DNA from: Marinobacter zhanjiangensis
GTDB lineage: Bacteria; Pseudomonadota; Gammaproteobacteria; Pseudomonadales; Oleiphilaceae
DNA length: 64,000 bases
NCBI RefSeq assembly: GCF_014651935.1
Contig: NZ_BMXV01000001.1
Coordinates: forward strand, 496,001 to 560,000
Direction: 5' to 3'
Positions 33,395 through 42,572 of the stretch are shown here, piece by piece; the first letter of the stretch is position 1; each line of letters begins with the position of its first letter. A model generated the notes under the pieces. That model saw only the letters and a program-made list of their open reading frames with translations, had not been told where the DNA came from and did not search any database. A program made the translations under genes and the position numbers.

Positions 33395-34368
33395 GCTGGT
33401 GGACGCCCGAGCTGGCCGCCATCGTCTGGGCCATGTTCCAGGCCCTGGTGATACTTCTGGGTGCGGTATTGTTGGGCGCGGCCCTGACCGTGGTGGAACG
33501 CCGGCTGCTGGGCCTGTGGCAGGACCGCCATGGCCCCAACCGGGTCGGGCCCTTCGGCACCATGCAGCTGGTTGCCGACATGCTGAAGATCTTCTTCAAG
33601 GAAGACTGGATTCCGCCCTTTGCGGACCGGCCGCTGTTCGTGCTGGCGCCGATCATCGCCTTTGCCTCGCTGCTGCTGTCGTTCGTGATCATTCCCATCA
33701 CCCCCGGCTGGGGCGTGGCGGACATGCACATCGGGCTGCTGTTTTTCTTCGCCATGGCGGGCGTCAACGTGTACGCGGTGCTGCTCGGCGGCTGGTCCAG
33801 CGGCAACAAGTACGCCCTGCTGGGGGCCATGCGGGCCTCGGCACAGACCCTGTCCTACGAGGTGTTCATGGGCCTGTCGCTGATGGGGGTGGTGGCCCTG
33901 GCCGGCTCCTTCAACATGCGCGACATCGTCAATGCCCAGGAAGGCTTCTGGTTCATCATTCCCCAGTTCTTCGGCTTTGCCACCTTCTTCATCGCCGGCG
34001 TCGCGGTGACACACCGTCACCCCTTCGACCAGCCGGAGGCGGAGCAGGAGCTGGCCGACGGCTATCACGTGGAATACTCCGGCATGAAGTTCGGCATGTT
34101 CTTCATCGGCGAGTACGTGGGCATGGTGCTGATCTCCGCGCTCATCGTCACCCTGTTCTTCGGCGGCTGGCATGGCCCCTGGCTGCCACCGATTCTGTGG
34201 TTCGCTCTCAAGACCGGCTTTTTCCTGGTGCTGTTCATCCTGCTGCGGGCGGCGCTGCCCCGGCCCCGGTATGACCGGGTAATGAACTTCGGCTGGAAGG
34301 TCTGCCTGCCGCTCACACTGATCAACTTACTGGCCACAGGGGCCGTCATGCTCCTGATCGGCTCATAG
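33391..34368 (+). CDS. nuoH: NADH-quinone oxidoreductase subunit H
   Basis: Membrane subunit forming much of the quinone cavity. The 325 residues have eight or nine helices and conserved loops [41 protein letters not shown] and [13 protein letters not shown]. Coupled to nuoG. Confidence 0.97.
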   Translation: MSWWTPELAAIVWAMFQALVILLGAVLLGAALTVVERRLLGLWQDRHGPNRVGPFGTMQLVADMLKIFFKEDWIPPFADRPLFVLAPIIAFASLLLSFVIIPITPGWGVADMHIGLLFFFAMAGVNVYAVLLGGWSSGNKYALLGAMRASAQTLSYEVFMGLSLMGVVALAGSFNMRDIVNAQEGFWFIIPQFFGFATFFIAGVAVTHRHPFDQPEAEQELADGYHVEYSGMKFGMFFIGEYVGMVLISALIVTLFFGGWHGPWLPPILWFALKTGFFLVLFILLRAALPRPRYDRVMNFGWKVCLPLTLINLLATGAVMLLIGS

Positions 34369-34377
34369 GGAGGACTT

Positions 34378-34947
34378 ATGGAAAAAACCAAAGTCCCAGT
34401 CATACGAACCGTGCTCTGGCTGGTACCGGCCACCTGGACCCAGCTGCGCACCCTGGGCATGGTGTTCATGCACAGCTTCCGCAAGCGGGAAACGGTGAAC
34501 TACCCGGAGGAAGAGGTCTACCTGCCTCCCCGCTACCGGGGCCGCATCGTGCTGACCCGCGACCCGGACGGCGAGGAGCGCTGCGTAGCCTGTAACCTCT
34601 GCGCCGTCGCCTGCCCCGTGGACTGTATTTCCCTGCAAAAAGGAGAGCAGGACGACGGCCGCTGGTACCCGGAGTGGTTCCGCATCAACTTTTCCCGCTG
34701 CATCTTCTGCGGCATGTGCGAGGAAGCCTGCCCCACCTCCGCCATCCAGCTGACACCGGATTTCGAGATGGGCGAATACGACCGCCAGCAGCTGGTATAC
34801 GAGAAGGAAGACCTGCTGATCAATGGTCCCGGCAAGGACCACGACTACCACTTCTACAAGGTGGCGGGCATGGCCATTGGCGGCAAGGACAAGGGCGAGG
34901 CAAGAAACGAGGAGGCACCGGAAGATGTGCGAACCCTGCTGCCCTGA
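34378..34947 (+). CDS. nuoI: NADH-quinone oxidoreductase subunit I
   Basis: Ferredoxin-like subunit with clusters N6a and N6b. Two CxxCxxCxxxCP motifs: [12 protein letters not shown] and [12 protein letters not shown]. 189 residues. GGGAGG precedes the ATG. Confidence 0.97.
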   Translation: MEKTKVPVIRTVLWLVPATWTQLRTLGMVFMHSFRKRETVNYPEEEVYLPPRYRGRIVLTRDPDGEERCVACNLCAVACPVDCISLQKGEQDDGRWYPEWFRINFSRCIFCGMCEEACPTSAIQLTPDFEMGEYDRQQLVYEKEDLLINGPGKDHDYHFYKVAGMAIGGKDKGEARNEEAPEDVRTLLP

Positions 34948-34965
34948 CACCGGGAGGAAAGCGTA

Positions 34966-35493
34966 ATGGAACTGGCCTTCTACCTCAGCTCCCTGGTGGC
35001 GGTACTGGCCACCGTGGGCGTAATAACCGGCACCAACCCGGTGCATGCCATCGTCTACCTGATCGTGTCGCTGATTGCCGTCGCCCTGGTGTTCTTTGCC
35101 CTGGGGGCGCCCTTTGCCGGTGCCCTGGAAATCATCGTCTACGCCGGCGCCATCATGGTGCTGTTCGTGTTCGTGGTGATGATGCTCAACCTGCACCCGG
35201 ACGCCGAACGGGAGCAGACCTGGACCCACCCCCGCTACTGGCTGGGGCCCTCGGTGCTGGCCCTGGTACTACTGGCAGCATTGGTGGCCTTGCTCGGCCA
35301 GGGTGGCGTGGGCGAGACCATTGACGGCGAACTGCTCACCGCCAAAGCCGTGGGCATGACCCTGTTCGGCCCCTGGCTGATGGTGGTGGAACTGTCCGCC
35401 ATCCTGCTGCTGGCGGCGCTGGTGACCGCGTCCCACGTGGGCCGGCGCAGCAACCCCCTGCGTAATAACGAGAACCGTGGAGGCACCCCATGA
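34966..35493 (+). CDS. nuoJ: NADH-quinone oxidoreductase subunit J
   Basis: Membrane subunit of 175 residues with five helices and the conserved third helix region [22 protein letters not shown], part of the proton path. Overlaps nuoK by 4 bp. Confidence 0.95.
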   Translation: MELAFYLSSLVAVLATVGVITGTNPVHAIVYLIVSLIAVALVFFALGAPFAGALEIIVYAGAIMVLFVFVVMMLNLHPDAEREQTWTHPRYWLGPSVLALVLLAALVALLGQGGVGETIDGELLTAKAVGMTLFGPWLMVVELSAILLLAALVTASHVGRRSNPLRNNENRGGTP

Positions 35494-35798
35494 ACGGTAT
35501 CCCCATGGAACACGGTCTGATCCTGGCCAGCATCCTGTTCAGCCTGGGGCTGGCCGGGCTGATGCTCCGGCGCAGCATGCTGTTTGTGCTGATGAGCCTG
35601 GAGGTGATGCTCAACTCGGCGGCGCTGGCCTTCGTGGTGGGCGCCACCGCCTGGAACCAGCCGGACGGGCAGGCCATGTTCCTGCTGGTGATTACACTCG
35701 CGGCGGCGGAAGCCAGCGTGGGCCTGGCGCTGATGATCCAGCTGTACCAGCGCTTCCGTTCTCTTGATCTCGATGTAGCCAGCAGGATGCGCGGATGA
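35490..35798 (+). CDS. nuoK: NADH-quinone oxidoreductase subunit K
   Basis: Small MrpC-like subunit of 102 residues and three helices with the conserved Glu residues ([22 protein letters not shown]). The ATG at 35490 has GGAGG at 6 nt. An internal ATG at 35505 is possible but less well placed. ATGA overlap with nuoL. Confidence 0.95.
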   Translation: MNGIPMEHGLILASILFSLGLAGLMLRRSMLFVLMSLEVMLNSAALAFVVGATAWNQPDGQAMFLLVITLAAAEASVGLALMIQLYQRFRSLDLDVASRMRG

Positions 35799-37663
35799 TG
35801 GCAATGGCGGTGATACTCTCGTTCCTGTTTCCCCTTGTGGGCACTCTGATCCTGGCCTTTTCCGCCGGGCGGCTGGGTCCCCGGGCCAGCGCGACCGTCG
35901 GTGTGGGCAGCGTAGGGCTGGCGGCACTGGCAACCCTGTGGGCAGTGCTCACCCATACCGGTGGTAGTCAGGGCGTGACCCTGTGGAACTGGATCTCGGT
36001 GGGAGACTTCCAGCCCACCATCGGGCTGGCGGTGGATGGCCTGACGCTGGTGATGATGTCGGTGATCACCGGCGTGGGCTTCCTGATCCACCTGTTCGCG
36101 GCCTGGTACATGACTGGCGAGGCCGGCATCACCCGCTTCTACGCCTGGATGAATCTGTTCGTATTCAGCATGTTGCTGCTGGTGCTGGGGGACAACCTGC
36201 TGTTGCTGTTCCTGGGCTGGGAAGGCGTCGGCCTGTGCAGTTACGGGCTGATTGGCTACTACTACCAGAACAGCGCCAATGGCCAGGCCGCCTTCAAGGC
36301 CTTTGTGGTGACCCGCATCGGCGATGTGTTCCTGGCGCTGGGGCTGTTCCTGATCTTCATGGAACTGGGCACCCTGGATATCGCCACCATACTGGCCCGG
36401 GCGCCGGAACTCTGGGAACCAGGCAGCACCACCGCCAACCTGGCCGCCCTGCTGGTACTCGGCGGCGCCCTGGGCAAATCCGCCCAGGTACCGCTGCACA
36501 CCTGGCTGCCGGACGCCATGGCCGGCCCCACGCCGGTGTCGGCGCTGATCCACGCCGCCACCATGGTCACCGCCGGCGTCTACCTGATCGCCCGCCTGAA
36601 CGGGCTGTTCCTGCTGGCACCGGACGTGATGCTGCTGGTGGGCGTGATCGGTGCGGCATCCCTGCTGCTGGCGGCCTTCGCGGCCCTGGCCCAGACCGAT
36701 ATCAAGCGGGTGTTGGCCTATTCCACCATGAGCCAGATCGGCTACATGTTCCTCGCCCTGGGGGTAGGGGCCTTTGATGCCGCCATCTTCCACCTGGTCA
36801 CCCACGCCTTCTTCAAGGCCCTGCTGTTTCTCTCCGCCGGTGCGGTGATCATCAGCTGCCACCACGAGCAGGACATGGGCAAGCTGGGCGGACTCTGGCG
36901 CAAGCTGCCGGTGGCCTACGGCGGCTTTATCGTGGGCGGCGCGGCACTGGTGGCCCTGCCGCTGGTGACCGCCGGCTTCTTCAGCAAGGACGAGATCCTG
37001 TGGCAGGCCATGGCCGCGGACCAGACCGGGCTGCTGATCGTTGGCCTGCTGGGGGCGGTGCTCACCGGCCTCTACACCGTGCGGCTGATCCTGGGCACCT
37101 TCCATGGCGAGCCGGGCAGTGACCACGCCCGCCATCCAGAGCCCGGCACCAATGTGTTCACCCATCACCTGCCGCTGGTGGTACTGGCGGTGCTGTCCAC
37201 CTTTATCGGCGCCTGGATTTACCCGGGCCTGGGCGAACTCTTCCCCCAGGCGCCTGGCGAGACCACCGACTCCGGTCACACCCTGCTGCAGGTACTGGCC
37301 ATGGGCGCCGCCATCGCTGGCCTTGCCCTGGCCGGGTGGCTGTTCCTGATGCGCCGGCAATGGCTTGACGACATAGCCCGCAAGGGCGCCGGCGCCAGGC
37401 TCTGGACCCTGTGGCACCACGCCTGGGGCTTTGATGCCCTGTTCGACCGTGTGCTGGTACGGCCCTGGCAATGGAGTGTACGCATGCTGCGATTCGACTT
37501 TATCAACATGATCATGAATCTGCCGGCGGTGGTTGCCCGGGTGTTTAACGCTGGCCTGGTACGCGCCCAGAACGGGCGTACCCGCAGCTACGCCCTGGTG
37601 ATGGTATTCGGTGCCACGCTGATACTGGTCGCCCTGGCCCTGGCACCGGGAGGTGGCGCATGA
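35795..37663 (+). CDS. nuoL: NADH-quinone oxidoreductase subunit L
   Basis: Largest antiporter-like proton-pumping subunit, 622 residues. It has the [18 protein letters not shown] loop, key Lys and His residues in [22 protein letters not shown], and the long C-terminal lateral helix region. Coupled to nuoK and nuoM by 4-bp overlaps. Confidence 0.97.
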   Translation: MMAMAVILSFLFPLVGTLILAFSAGRLGPRASATVGVGSVGLAALATLWAVLTHTGGSQGVTLWNWISVGDFQPTIGLAVDGLTLVMMSVITGVGFLIHLFAAWYMTGEAGITRFYAWMNLFVFSMLLLVLGDNLLLLFLGWEGVGLCSYGLIGYYYQNSANGQAAFKAFVVTRIGDVFLALGLFLIFMELGTLDIATILARAPELWEPGSTTANLAALLVLGGALGKSAQVPLHTWLPDAMAGPTPVSALIHAATMVTAGVYLIARLNGLFLLAPDVMLLVGVIGAASLLLAAFAALAQTDIKRVLAYSTMSQIGYMFLALGVGAFDAAIFHLVTHAFFKALLFLSAGAVIISCHHEQDMGKLGGLWRKLPVAYGGFIVGGAALVALPLVTAGFFSKDEILWQAMAADQTGLLIVGLLGAVLTGLYTVRLILGTFHGEPGSDHARHPEPGTNVFTHHLPLVVLAVLSTFIGAWIYPGLGELFPQAPGETTDSGHTLLQVLAMGAAIAGLALAGWLFLMRRQWLDDIARKGAGARLWTLWHHAWGFDALFDRVLVRPWQWSVRMLRFDFINMIMNLPAVVARVFNAGLVRAQNGRTRSYALVMVFGATLILVALALAPGGGA

Positions 37664-39192
37664 TCCTGGTGTGGCTGATCCTGATTCCCTTCCTGGGGGG
37701 CCTGCTGAGCTGGCAGGCAGAACGCTGGAGTGAGCACGCGCCCCGCTGGATTGCCCTGGGCACCATGCTGTTCGTGCTGGTGATCAGCATTTTCCTCTGG
37801 TTGACCGGCGACTTCAGCCTCCCCGTCGACGGTAACAGCCAGTGGCTGCTGGAATGGCGGGCGCCGTGGATTCCCCGCTTTGGCATCGAGATCCACCTGG
37901 CCCTGGACGGCCTGTCACTGATCCTGGTGGCGCTGACCGGCTTCCTCGGCACCCTGGCGGTGCTCTGTTCCTGGCGCGAGATCGTGCAACGGGTGGGCTT
38001 CTTCCACCTGAACCTGCTGTTCATCCTCGGTGGTGTAGTAGGCGTCTTCCTGGCCCTGGACCTGTTCCTGTTCTTCCTGTTCTGGGAAATGATGCTGGTG
38101 CCCATGTATTTCCTGATTGCCCTGTGGGGCCACAGTGGCTCCCCGGGGCAGACCCGCATCCGTGCCGCCACCCGCTTCTTCATCTACACCCAGGCCAGCG
38201 GCCTGCTGATGCTGGTGGCGATCCTGGCGCTGGTGTTCGTGCATTTCAGCAACACCGGCGAGCTGTCCTTCAGCTATGACGCGCTGAGGGGTACCGATGT
38301 ACCGGAGCCCCTGGCCTTCTGGCTGATGCTGGGCTTCTTCGTCGCCTTTGCGGTGAAGCTGCCGGTGGTGCCCTTCCACGGCTGGCTGCCGGACGCCCAC
38401 GCCCAGGCGCCCACCGCTGGCAGTGTCGACCTGGCGGGCATCCTGCTGAAAACCGCCGCCTACGGCATTATCCGCTTCGCCCTGCCGCTGTTCCCGGAAC
38501 AGTCCGAGGCCTTCGCCCCGGTGGCCATGACCCTGGGGCTGGTGGGCATTATCTACGGCGCGGTACTGGCCTGCGGCCAGCAGGACATCAAGCGGCTGAT
38601 CGCCTACACCAGTATCTCCCACATGGGCTTTGTGCTGATCGCCCTGTACTCCGGGTCGGAACTGGCCATCCAGGGAGCCATCATCCTGATGGTGGCCCAT
38701 GCCTTCTCCAGCGCCGGGCTGTTCATCCTCAGCGGCCAGCTGTATGAGCGCATCCACAGCCGGGACATGCGCGTGATGGGCGGGCTGTGGAGCCGGATAC
38801 CGGTGCTGCCCGGGTTCACCCTGTGTTTTGTCGCCGCCTCCCTGGGCATGCCAATCACCGCCAACTTCGTGGGGGAATTCATGATCCTGTTCGGTACCTT
38901 CCCCGGGGCGCCGGTGGTGGTGGTTATCGCCAGCGTTGGGCTGGTGCTGGCGGCCATCTATTCCCTGCTGCTGATGCAGCGGGTGCACTACGGCCCCGAG
39001 TACCGAACCGGACCGCTGAAGGGGCCTGATGCCCGGGAGTACGGCATGATGCTGACGTTGTTAGCGCTCACTATCGCCGTGGGGCTTTACCCGCAACCGC
39101 TGCTGGATACCACCGCCGCCGTATCCGCTCCGATAGCGGAGCTGTTCACAGGTGGTGCCGACCTGGCAGCCCGGGCAGGGGAGGTGAACTGA
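37660..39192 (+). CDS. nuoM: NADH-quinone oxidoreductase subunit M
   Basis: Antiporter-like proton-pumping subunit, 510 residues and about 14 helices. Conserved loops include FWEMMLVPMYFLIALWG, the pump-lysine region PFHGWLPDAHAQAPTAGSVD, and IKRLIAYTSISHMGFV. Its stop overlaps the nuoN start. Confidence 0.97.
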   Translation: MILVWLILIPFLGGLLSWQAERWSEHAPRWIALGTMLFVLVISIFLWLTGDFSLPVDGNSQWLLEWRAPWIPRFGIEIHLALDGLSLILVALTGFLGTLAVLCSWREIVQRVGFFHLNLLFILGGVVGVFLALDLFLFFLFWEMMLVPMYFLIALWGHSGSPGQTRIRAATRFFIYTQASGLLMLVAILALVFVHFSNTGELSFSYDALRGTDVPEPLAFWLMLGFFVAFAVKLPVVPFHGWLPDAHAQAPTAGSVDLAGILLKTAAYGIIRFALPLFPEQSEAFAPVAMTLGLVGIIYGAVLACGQQDIKRLIAYTSISHMGFVLIALYSGSELAIQGAIILMVAHAFSSAGLFILSGQLYERIHSRDMRVMGGLWSRIPVLPGFTLCFVAASLGMPITANFVGEFMILFGTFPGAPVVVVIASVGLVLAAIYSLLLMQRVHYGPEYRTGPLKGPDAREYGMMLTLLALTIAVGLYPQPLLDTTAAVSAPIAELFTGGADLAARAGEVN

Positions 39193-40628
39193 TGCTGACC
39201 CTGGAAAGCCTGATCGCCATACTGCCGCTGATCATTGTGGCCACCACTGCCGTGGTGGTGATGCTGGGTATCGCCTGGCAAAGGCACCATGCTGTCACCG
39301 CGCTGGTAACCGCCGGCGGCTTGGTGCTGGCCCTGCTGAGCGTGCCCGTGGCCTCCGGGGCCCTGTCGTCACCGCCACTGATGACCATGGATGGCCTCGC
39401 CATCATGGGCAGCGTGCTGGTGCTGCTGTGCGCCCTGGTGACGGTAGCCCTGAGCCACCACTACCTGACCGGCTATATCGGCCCCCGGGAAGAGTTCTAC
39501 CTGCTACTGCTGTGCGCCGTCACCGGCGCCCTGGGGCTGGTGGCCAGCGACCACCTGGCCACCCTGTTTATCAGCCTGGAGCTGCTGTCCATGCCCCTGT
39601 ACGGCATGCTGGCCTACAGCTTCCGGGCGGAACGGTCCCTGGAGGCGGGCATCAAGTACCTGGTGCTGTCCGCCGCCGCCACCGCTTTCCTGTTATTCGG
39701 CATGGCGCTGATCTACGCCCGCACCGGGCGCATGGACCTGGCCGGCCTCGCCGCGGGGCTGGCCGCCACCCCCGACCCCTGGACCCTGGCCGGCGCCGTG
39801 CTGATGGTGGTGGGCCTGGGCTTCAAGCTGTCCATCGTGCCTTTCCATCTATGGACCCCGGACGTATACCAGGGCGGCCCGGCACCGGCCACCATCTTCC
39901 TGGCGACGGTCAGCAAACTGGCGGTGTTCCTGGTGCTGTTGCGGCTGATCATGGTCGCGCCCATCTTCGACAGTGAGTGGTTGCGGTCCCTGTTCACCAT
40001 GCTGGCGCTGATCACCATGCTCGGCGGCAACCTGCTGGCCCTGTTCCAGCCCAACCTGAAACGGCTGCTGGGCTATTCCTCCATCGCCCATTTCGGTTAC
40101 CTGCTGGTGGCCATCGTGGTTGGCGGACAACTCGCCGTGGAAACCACCGGGGTCTACCTGATCACCTACCTGGTCACCACCCTTGCGGCGTTCGGTGTGG
40201 TTACCATGGTGTCCAGCCCCTTCGGCGGTGAAGATGCTGCTGGGCTGCACCACTACCGGGGGCTGTTCTGGCGCCGGCCTTGGTTGGCTGCCGTGATGAC
40301 GGTTAGCTTTCTGTCGTTGGCGGGGATTCCGCTGACGGCCGGGTTTATTGGGAAGTTTTATGTGATTGCTTTAGGTGTTTCTGATGCCCGGTGGTGGCTG
40401 GTTGGTAGCATTGTTGCTGGTAGTGCTATCGGACTGTTCTATTACCTGCGGGTAATGGTGACCTTGTATATGCCGGAGCCTGGGATGCGTCGTCGGGATG
40501 CTGTGCATGACTGGGGGAGTCGGGTTGGGGGTTTGACTCTGATGGTTGTGGCTGTGCTGATTTTGGTTATTGGGGTTTATCCTGGGCCGGTTATTGATTG
40601 GGTTGTTGGGTTGTCTGGAGTTTCCTGA
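39192..40628 (+). CDS. nuoN: NADH-quinone oxidoreductase subunit N
   Basis: Third antiporter-like subunit, 478 residues. Conserved loops LLSMPLYGMLAYSFR, PFHLWTPDVYQGGPAPATIF and LKRLLGYSSIAHFGYLL. The protein is intact and full length. From about 40,290 the codons switch from C/G-ending to T/G-ending with very little C, unlike the first three quarters of the gene and the rest of the operon. Confidence 0.97.
   Translation: MLTLESLIAILPLIIVATTAVVVMLGIAWQRHHAVTALVTAGGLVLALLSVPVASGALSSPPLMTMDGLAIMGSVLVLLCALVTVALSHHYLTGYIGPREEFYLLLLCAVTGALGLVASDHLATLFISLELLSMPLYGMLAYSFRAERSLEAGIKYLVLSAAATAFLLFGMALIYARTGRMDLAGLAAGLAATPDPWTLAGAVLMVVGLGFKLSIVPFHLWTPDVYQGGPAPATIFLATVSKLAVFLVLLRLIMVAPIFDSEWLRSLFTMLALITMLGGNLLALFQPNLKRLLGYSSIAHFGYLLVAIVVGGQLAVETTGVYLITYLVTTLAAFGVVTMVSSPFGGEDAAGLHHYRGLFWRRPWLAAVMTVSFLSLAGIPLTAGFIGKFYVIALGVSDARWWLVGSIVAGSAIGLFYYLRVMVTLYMPEPGMRRRDAVHDWGSRVGGLTLMVVAVLILVIGVYPGPVIDWVVGLSGVS
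40290..40628 (+). other. C-poor, G+T-rich segment inside nuoN
   Basis: Within the coding strand, C becomes rare: it is roughly one base in eight in the last 128 bases, where G and T dominate. Synonymous third positions shift to T or G (for example GGT, GTT and ATT replace GGC, GTC and ATC). The reading frame and membrane character are kept. Confidence 0.75.
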
Positions 40629-40948
40629 AGACAGGGCGCACAGCCTGATCCACGAGGCCGTCGTCCTTTTTAGGTCTGTTCGGCCTTCCGTCTGCCTCTC
40701 AATCCGTAGACCTGATTGTTATGCCACCTTTTAGTTCGTATATTTATTGGAGGCAGGACCACGCCTTGAGATATTTCACGATGTGAGCGATCGATGGTTT
40801 ATATCTCTCTAATTTAAAAAAATTCGAATATGGGCAAACTGCGAACTTTCTTTTAGTTATCTACAATTCTACGTATTTCAATAACACCGATCTCAATCTA
40901 ATAAACCGTTCGCTGCACAAATGACACAGACCTAGGAGAAAAAACAGT
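40629..40948. other. Intergenic boundary between nuo operon and accessory cassette
   Basis: 320 bases with no gene seen. The first ~120 bases are mixed composition. From ~40,740 it is AT-rich, like the cassette that follows. AGGAG at 40,934-40,938 is the ribosome-binding site of the next gene. No integrase or clear att repeat was found. Confidence 0.5.
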
Positions 40949-42484
40949 ATGTCAAAAGTCAATCTCGACGCTCTCATCCCACGTGAAGATTTCGAAGTAG
41001 ACGGAGGAACTGAGGCTCAGAACCTAGGTGACAAACTTAAGGTTAGCGAACTAGTAAAGGGACAAGGTTTCTTCTATTCTTCGCTCCGGAAACCGGATTT
41101 CCAACGAGAAACTTCGGACTGGGACAAAAGCAAGATTGCTTCTTTCGTCAAAAGTTTCGTGGAAGGTGATTTAATCCCATCAATTATCCTCTGGCAAGCA
41201 GGCCAGTATATTTTTGTAATTGATGGGGCTCATCGTTTAAGTGCATTAATCTCTTGGGTTAACGATGATTATGGTGATGGATTCATCTCTCAATCGTTTT
41301 TTAATCATGACGTTGATTCGGAACAGAAAAAGGTCGCAGAGCAGACAAAACGCCACGTCGACCGTGAAGTCGGTTCGTACTCCAGCTTAATGGAAGCAAT
41401 AAAGGATCCAGATAAAGCTAACCCAGACTCATTAGCCATGGCAAACAAACTAGGCTTCTTATCACTTCAGCTTCAGTGGGTTACTGGTAGCGCCGAAAAA
41501 GCAGAGCACTCATTTTTTACGATTAATCAAAAAGCCACACCAATTAGTGATACTGAAATTTCGCTGTTGAAAGCTAGAAAAAAACCCTATGCAATGGCAT
41601 CCCGGGCAATTCTAAGGTCAGGTACCGGTCATAAGTACTGGAAAAAATTCGATGCCAAAGCGCAAAGTGATGTTGAAAATATAGCCAAAGAAATAAATGA
41701 AAATTTGTTTACACCAGAAATGAAAACACCAATAAAGACCCTAGACCTTCCTTTGGCAGGAAAGGGTTACTCATCAAGGACTCTCCCACTGATATTTGAC
41801 CTTGTTAAGCTTTCCAATAACGTCGCGGAAAAAAACGTAGATAATGATGAAGATGGCTCAGCTACAGTAGACCATTTGAAGAATACGTTGAAAATAATAA
41901 GAAGATTCACGACTACGCATCCATCTTCCTTAGGCTTACATCCAGCAGTGTACTTTTATAGTGAAAAAGGTCGCTATCAACCAACCGCTTTTATGGCCTG
42001 GGTAGAGTTGATTAAGGATTTTGAAAAGTCTCATAGTTTCAATGAATTTATTGATATTCGAGAAAAATTAGAGAAGACTCTTATCGTATACAAATATCTC
42101 ACAAACCAAGTTACGGTAAAATATGGTAGCGGATTAAAAGGGTACCGGCAGCTTAAGGATTTGTATTCAAGAATTATTGAGTTAGTTATCGAAGGATGTG
42201 AAATTGAAAGTATAGGCAACCATCTGGCCCAAGACTACCCTTATCTCAACATCTCCTACAAGGGTGATCAGCCGAAAACCCCCGACTTCAATCAAAATAC
42301 TAAATCAGAGGTTTTCTTAAGATCATCGCTTGAGAGTGCATCAAGATGCAAACTATGCAACGGATATATACATATAAATTCTATATCAATAGATCATATT
42401 AGTAAAAAGCAAGATGGTGGGATTGGAAACTCTGATAACGGCCAGATCACACACCCATACTGCAATACTACGTATAAGAACTAG
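40949..42484 (+). CDS. DUF262-like protein with C-terminal HNH endonuclease domain
   Basis: Predicted defence nuclease, 511 residues, AT-rich compared with the core genome. The N-terminal part looks like DUF262/GmrSD-N: PDFQRETSDWDKSKI at residues 49-63, then a strand-turn ending in IDGAHRLSAL (91-100), the family's DGxxR nucleotide-dependent motif. The C-terminus (about 465-511) is an HNH zinc nuclease: CKLC, IDHISKKQDGG, then a His and CN near the end, matching the Cys-Cys/D-H/N/H-Cys pattern. The middle is helical with no recognised domain. GmrSD-type proteins cut modified phage DNA using NTP, but this fold pairing differs from the usual DUF262-DUF1524 layout. An 88-bp gap separates it from the KAP NTPase, so the two probably form one unit. 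Confidence 0.82.
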   Translation: MSKVNLDALIPREDFEVDGGTEAQNLGDKLKVSELVKGQGFFYSSLRKPDFQRETSDWDKSKIASFVKSFVEGDLIPSIILWQAGQYIFVIDGAHRLSALISWVNDDYGDGFISQSFFNHDVDSEQKKVAEQTKRHVDREVGSYSSLMEAIKDPDKANPDSLAMANKLGFLSLQLQWVTGSAEKAEHSFFTINQKATPISDTEISLLKARKKPYAMASRAILRSGTGHKYWKKFDAKAQSDVENIAKEINENLFTPEMKTPIKTLDLPLAGKGYSSRTLPLIFDLVKLSNNVAEKNVDNDEDGSATVDHLKNTLKIIRRFTTTHPSSLGLHPAVYFYSEKGRYQPTAFMAWVELIKDFEKSHSFNEFIDIREKLEKTLIVYKYLTNQVTVKYGSGLKGYRQLKDLYSRIIELVIEGCEIESIGNHLAQDYPYLNISYKGDQPKTPDFNQNTKSEVFLRSSLESASRCKLCNGYIHINSISIDHISKKQDGGIGNSDNGQITHPYCNTTYKN

Positions 42485-42572
42485 ATAGCACATAGTAATT
42501 ATCGAGTCAGCCCTAATGGTCACTATTTTCATAGTGAAACTAAAAGCATAATGAATAGTTAATATCGCAGTT

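Noticed and set aside
35336-37471. A 711-residue minus-strand open frame across nuoJ-nuoL
   Set aside because: It is a composition artefact of high-GC coding DNA, full of Gln, His and Gly, and lies over clear nuo genes.
40629-40760. Terminator after nuoN
   Set aside because: Only a weak GGTCT/AGACC pair is visible, without a compact stem or a T-run.
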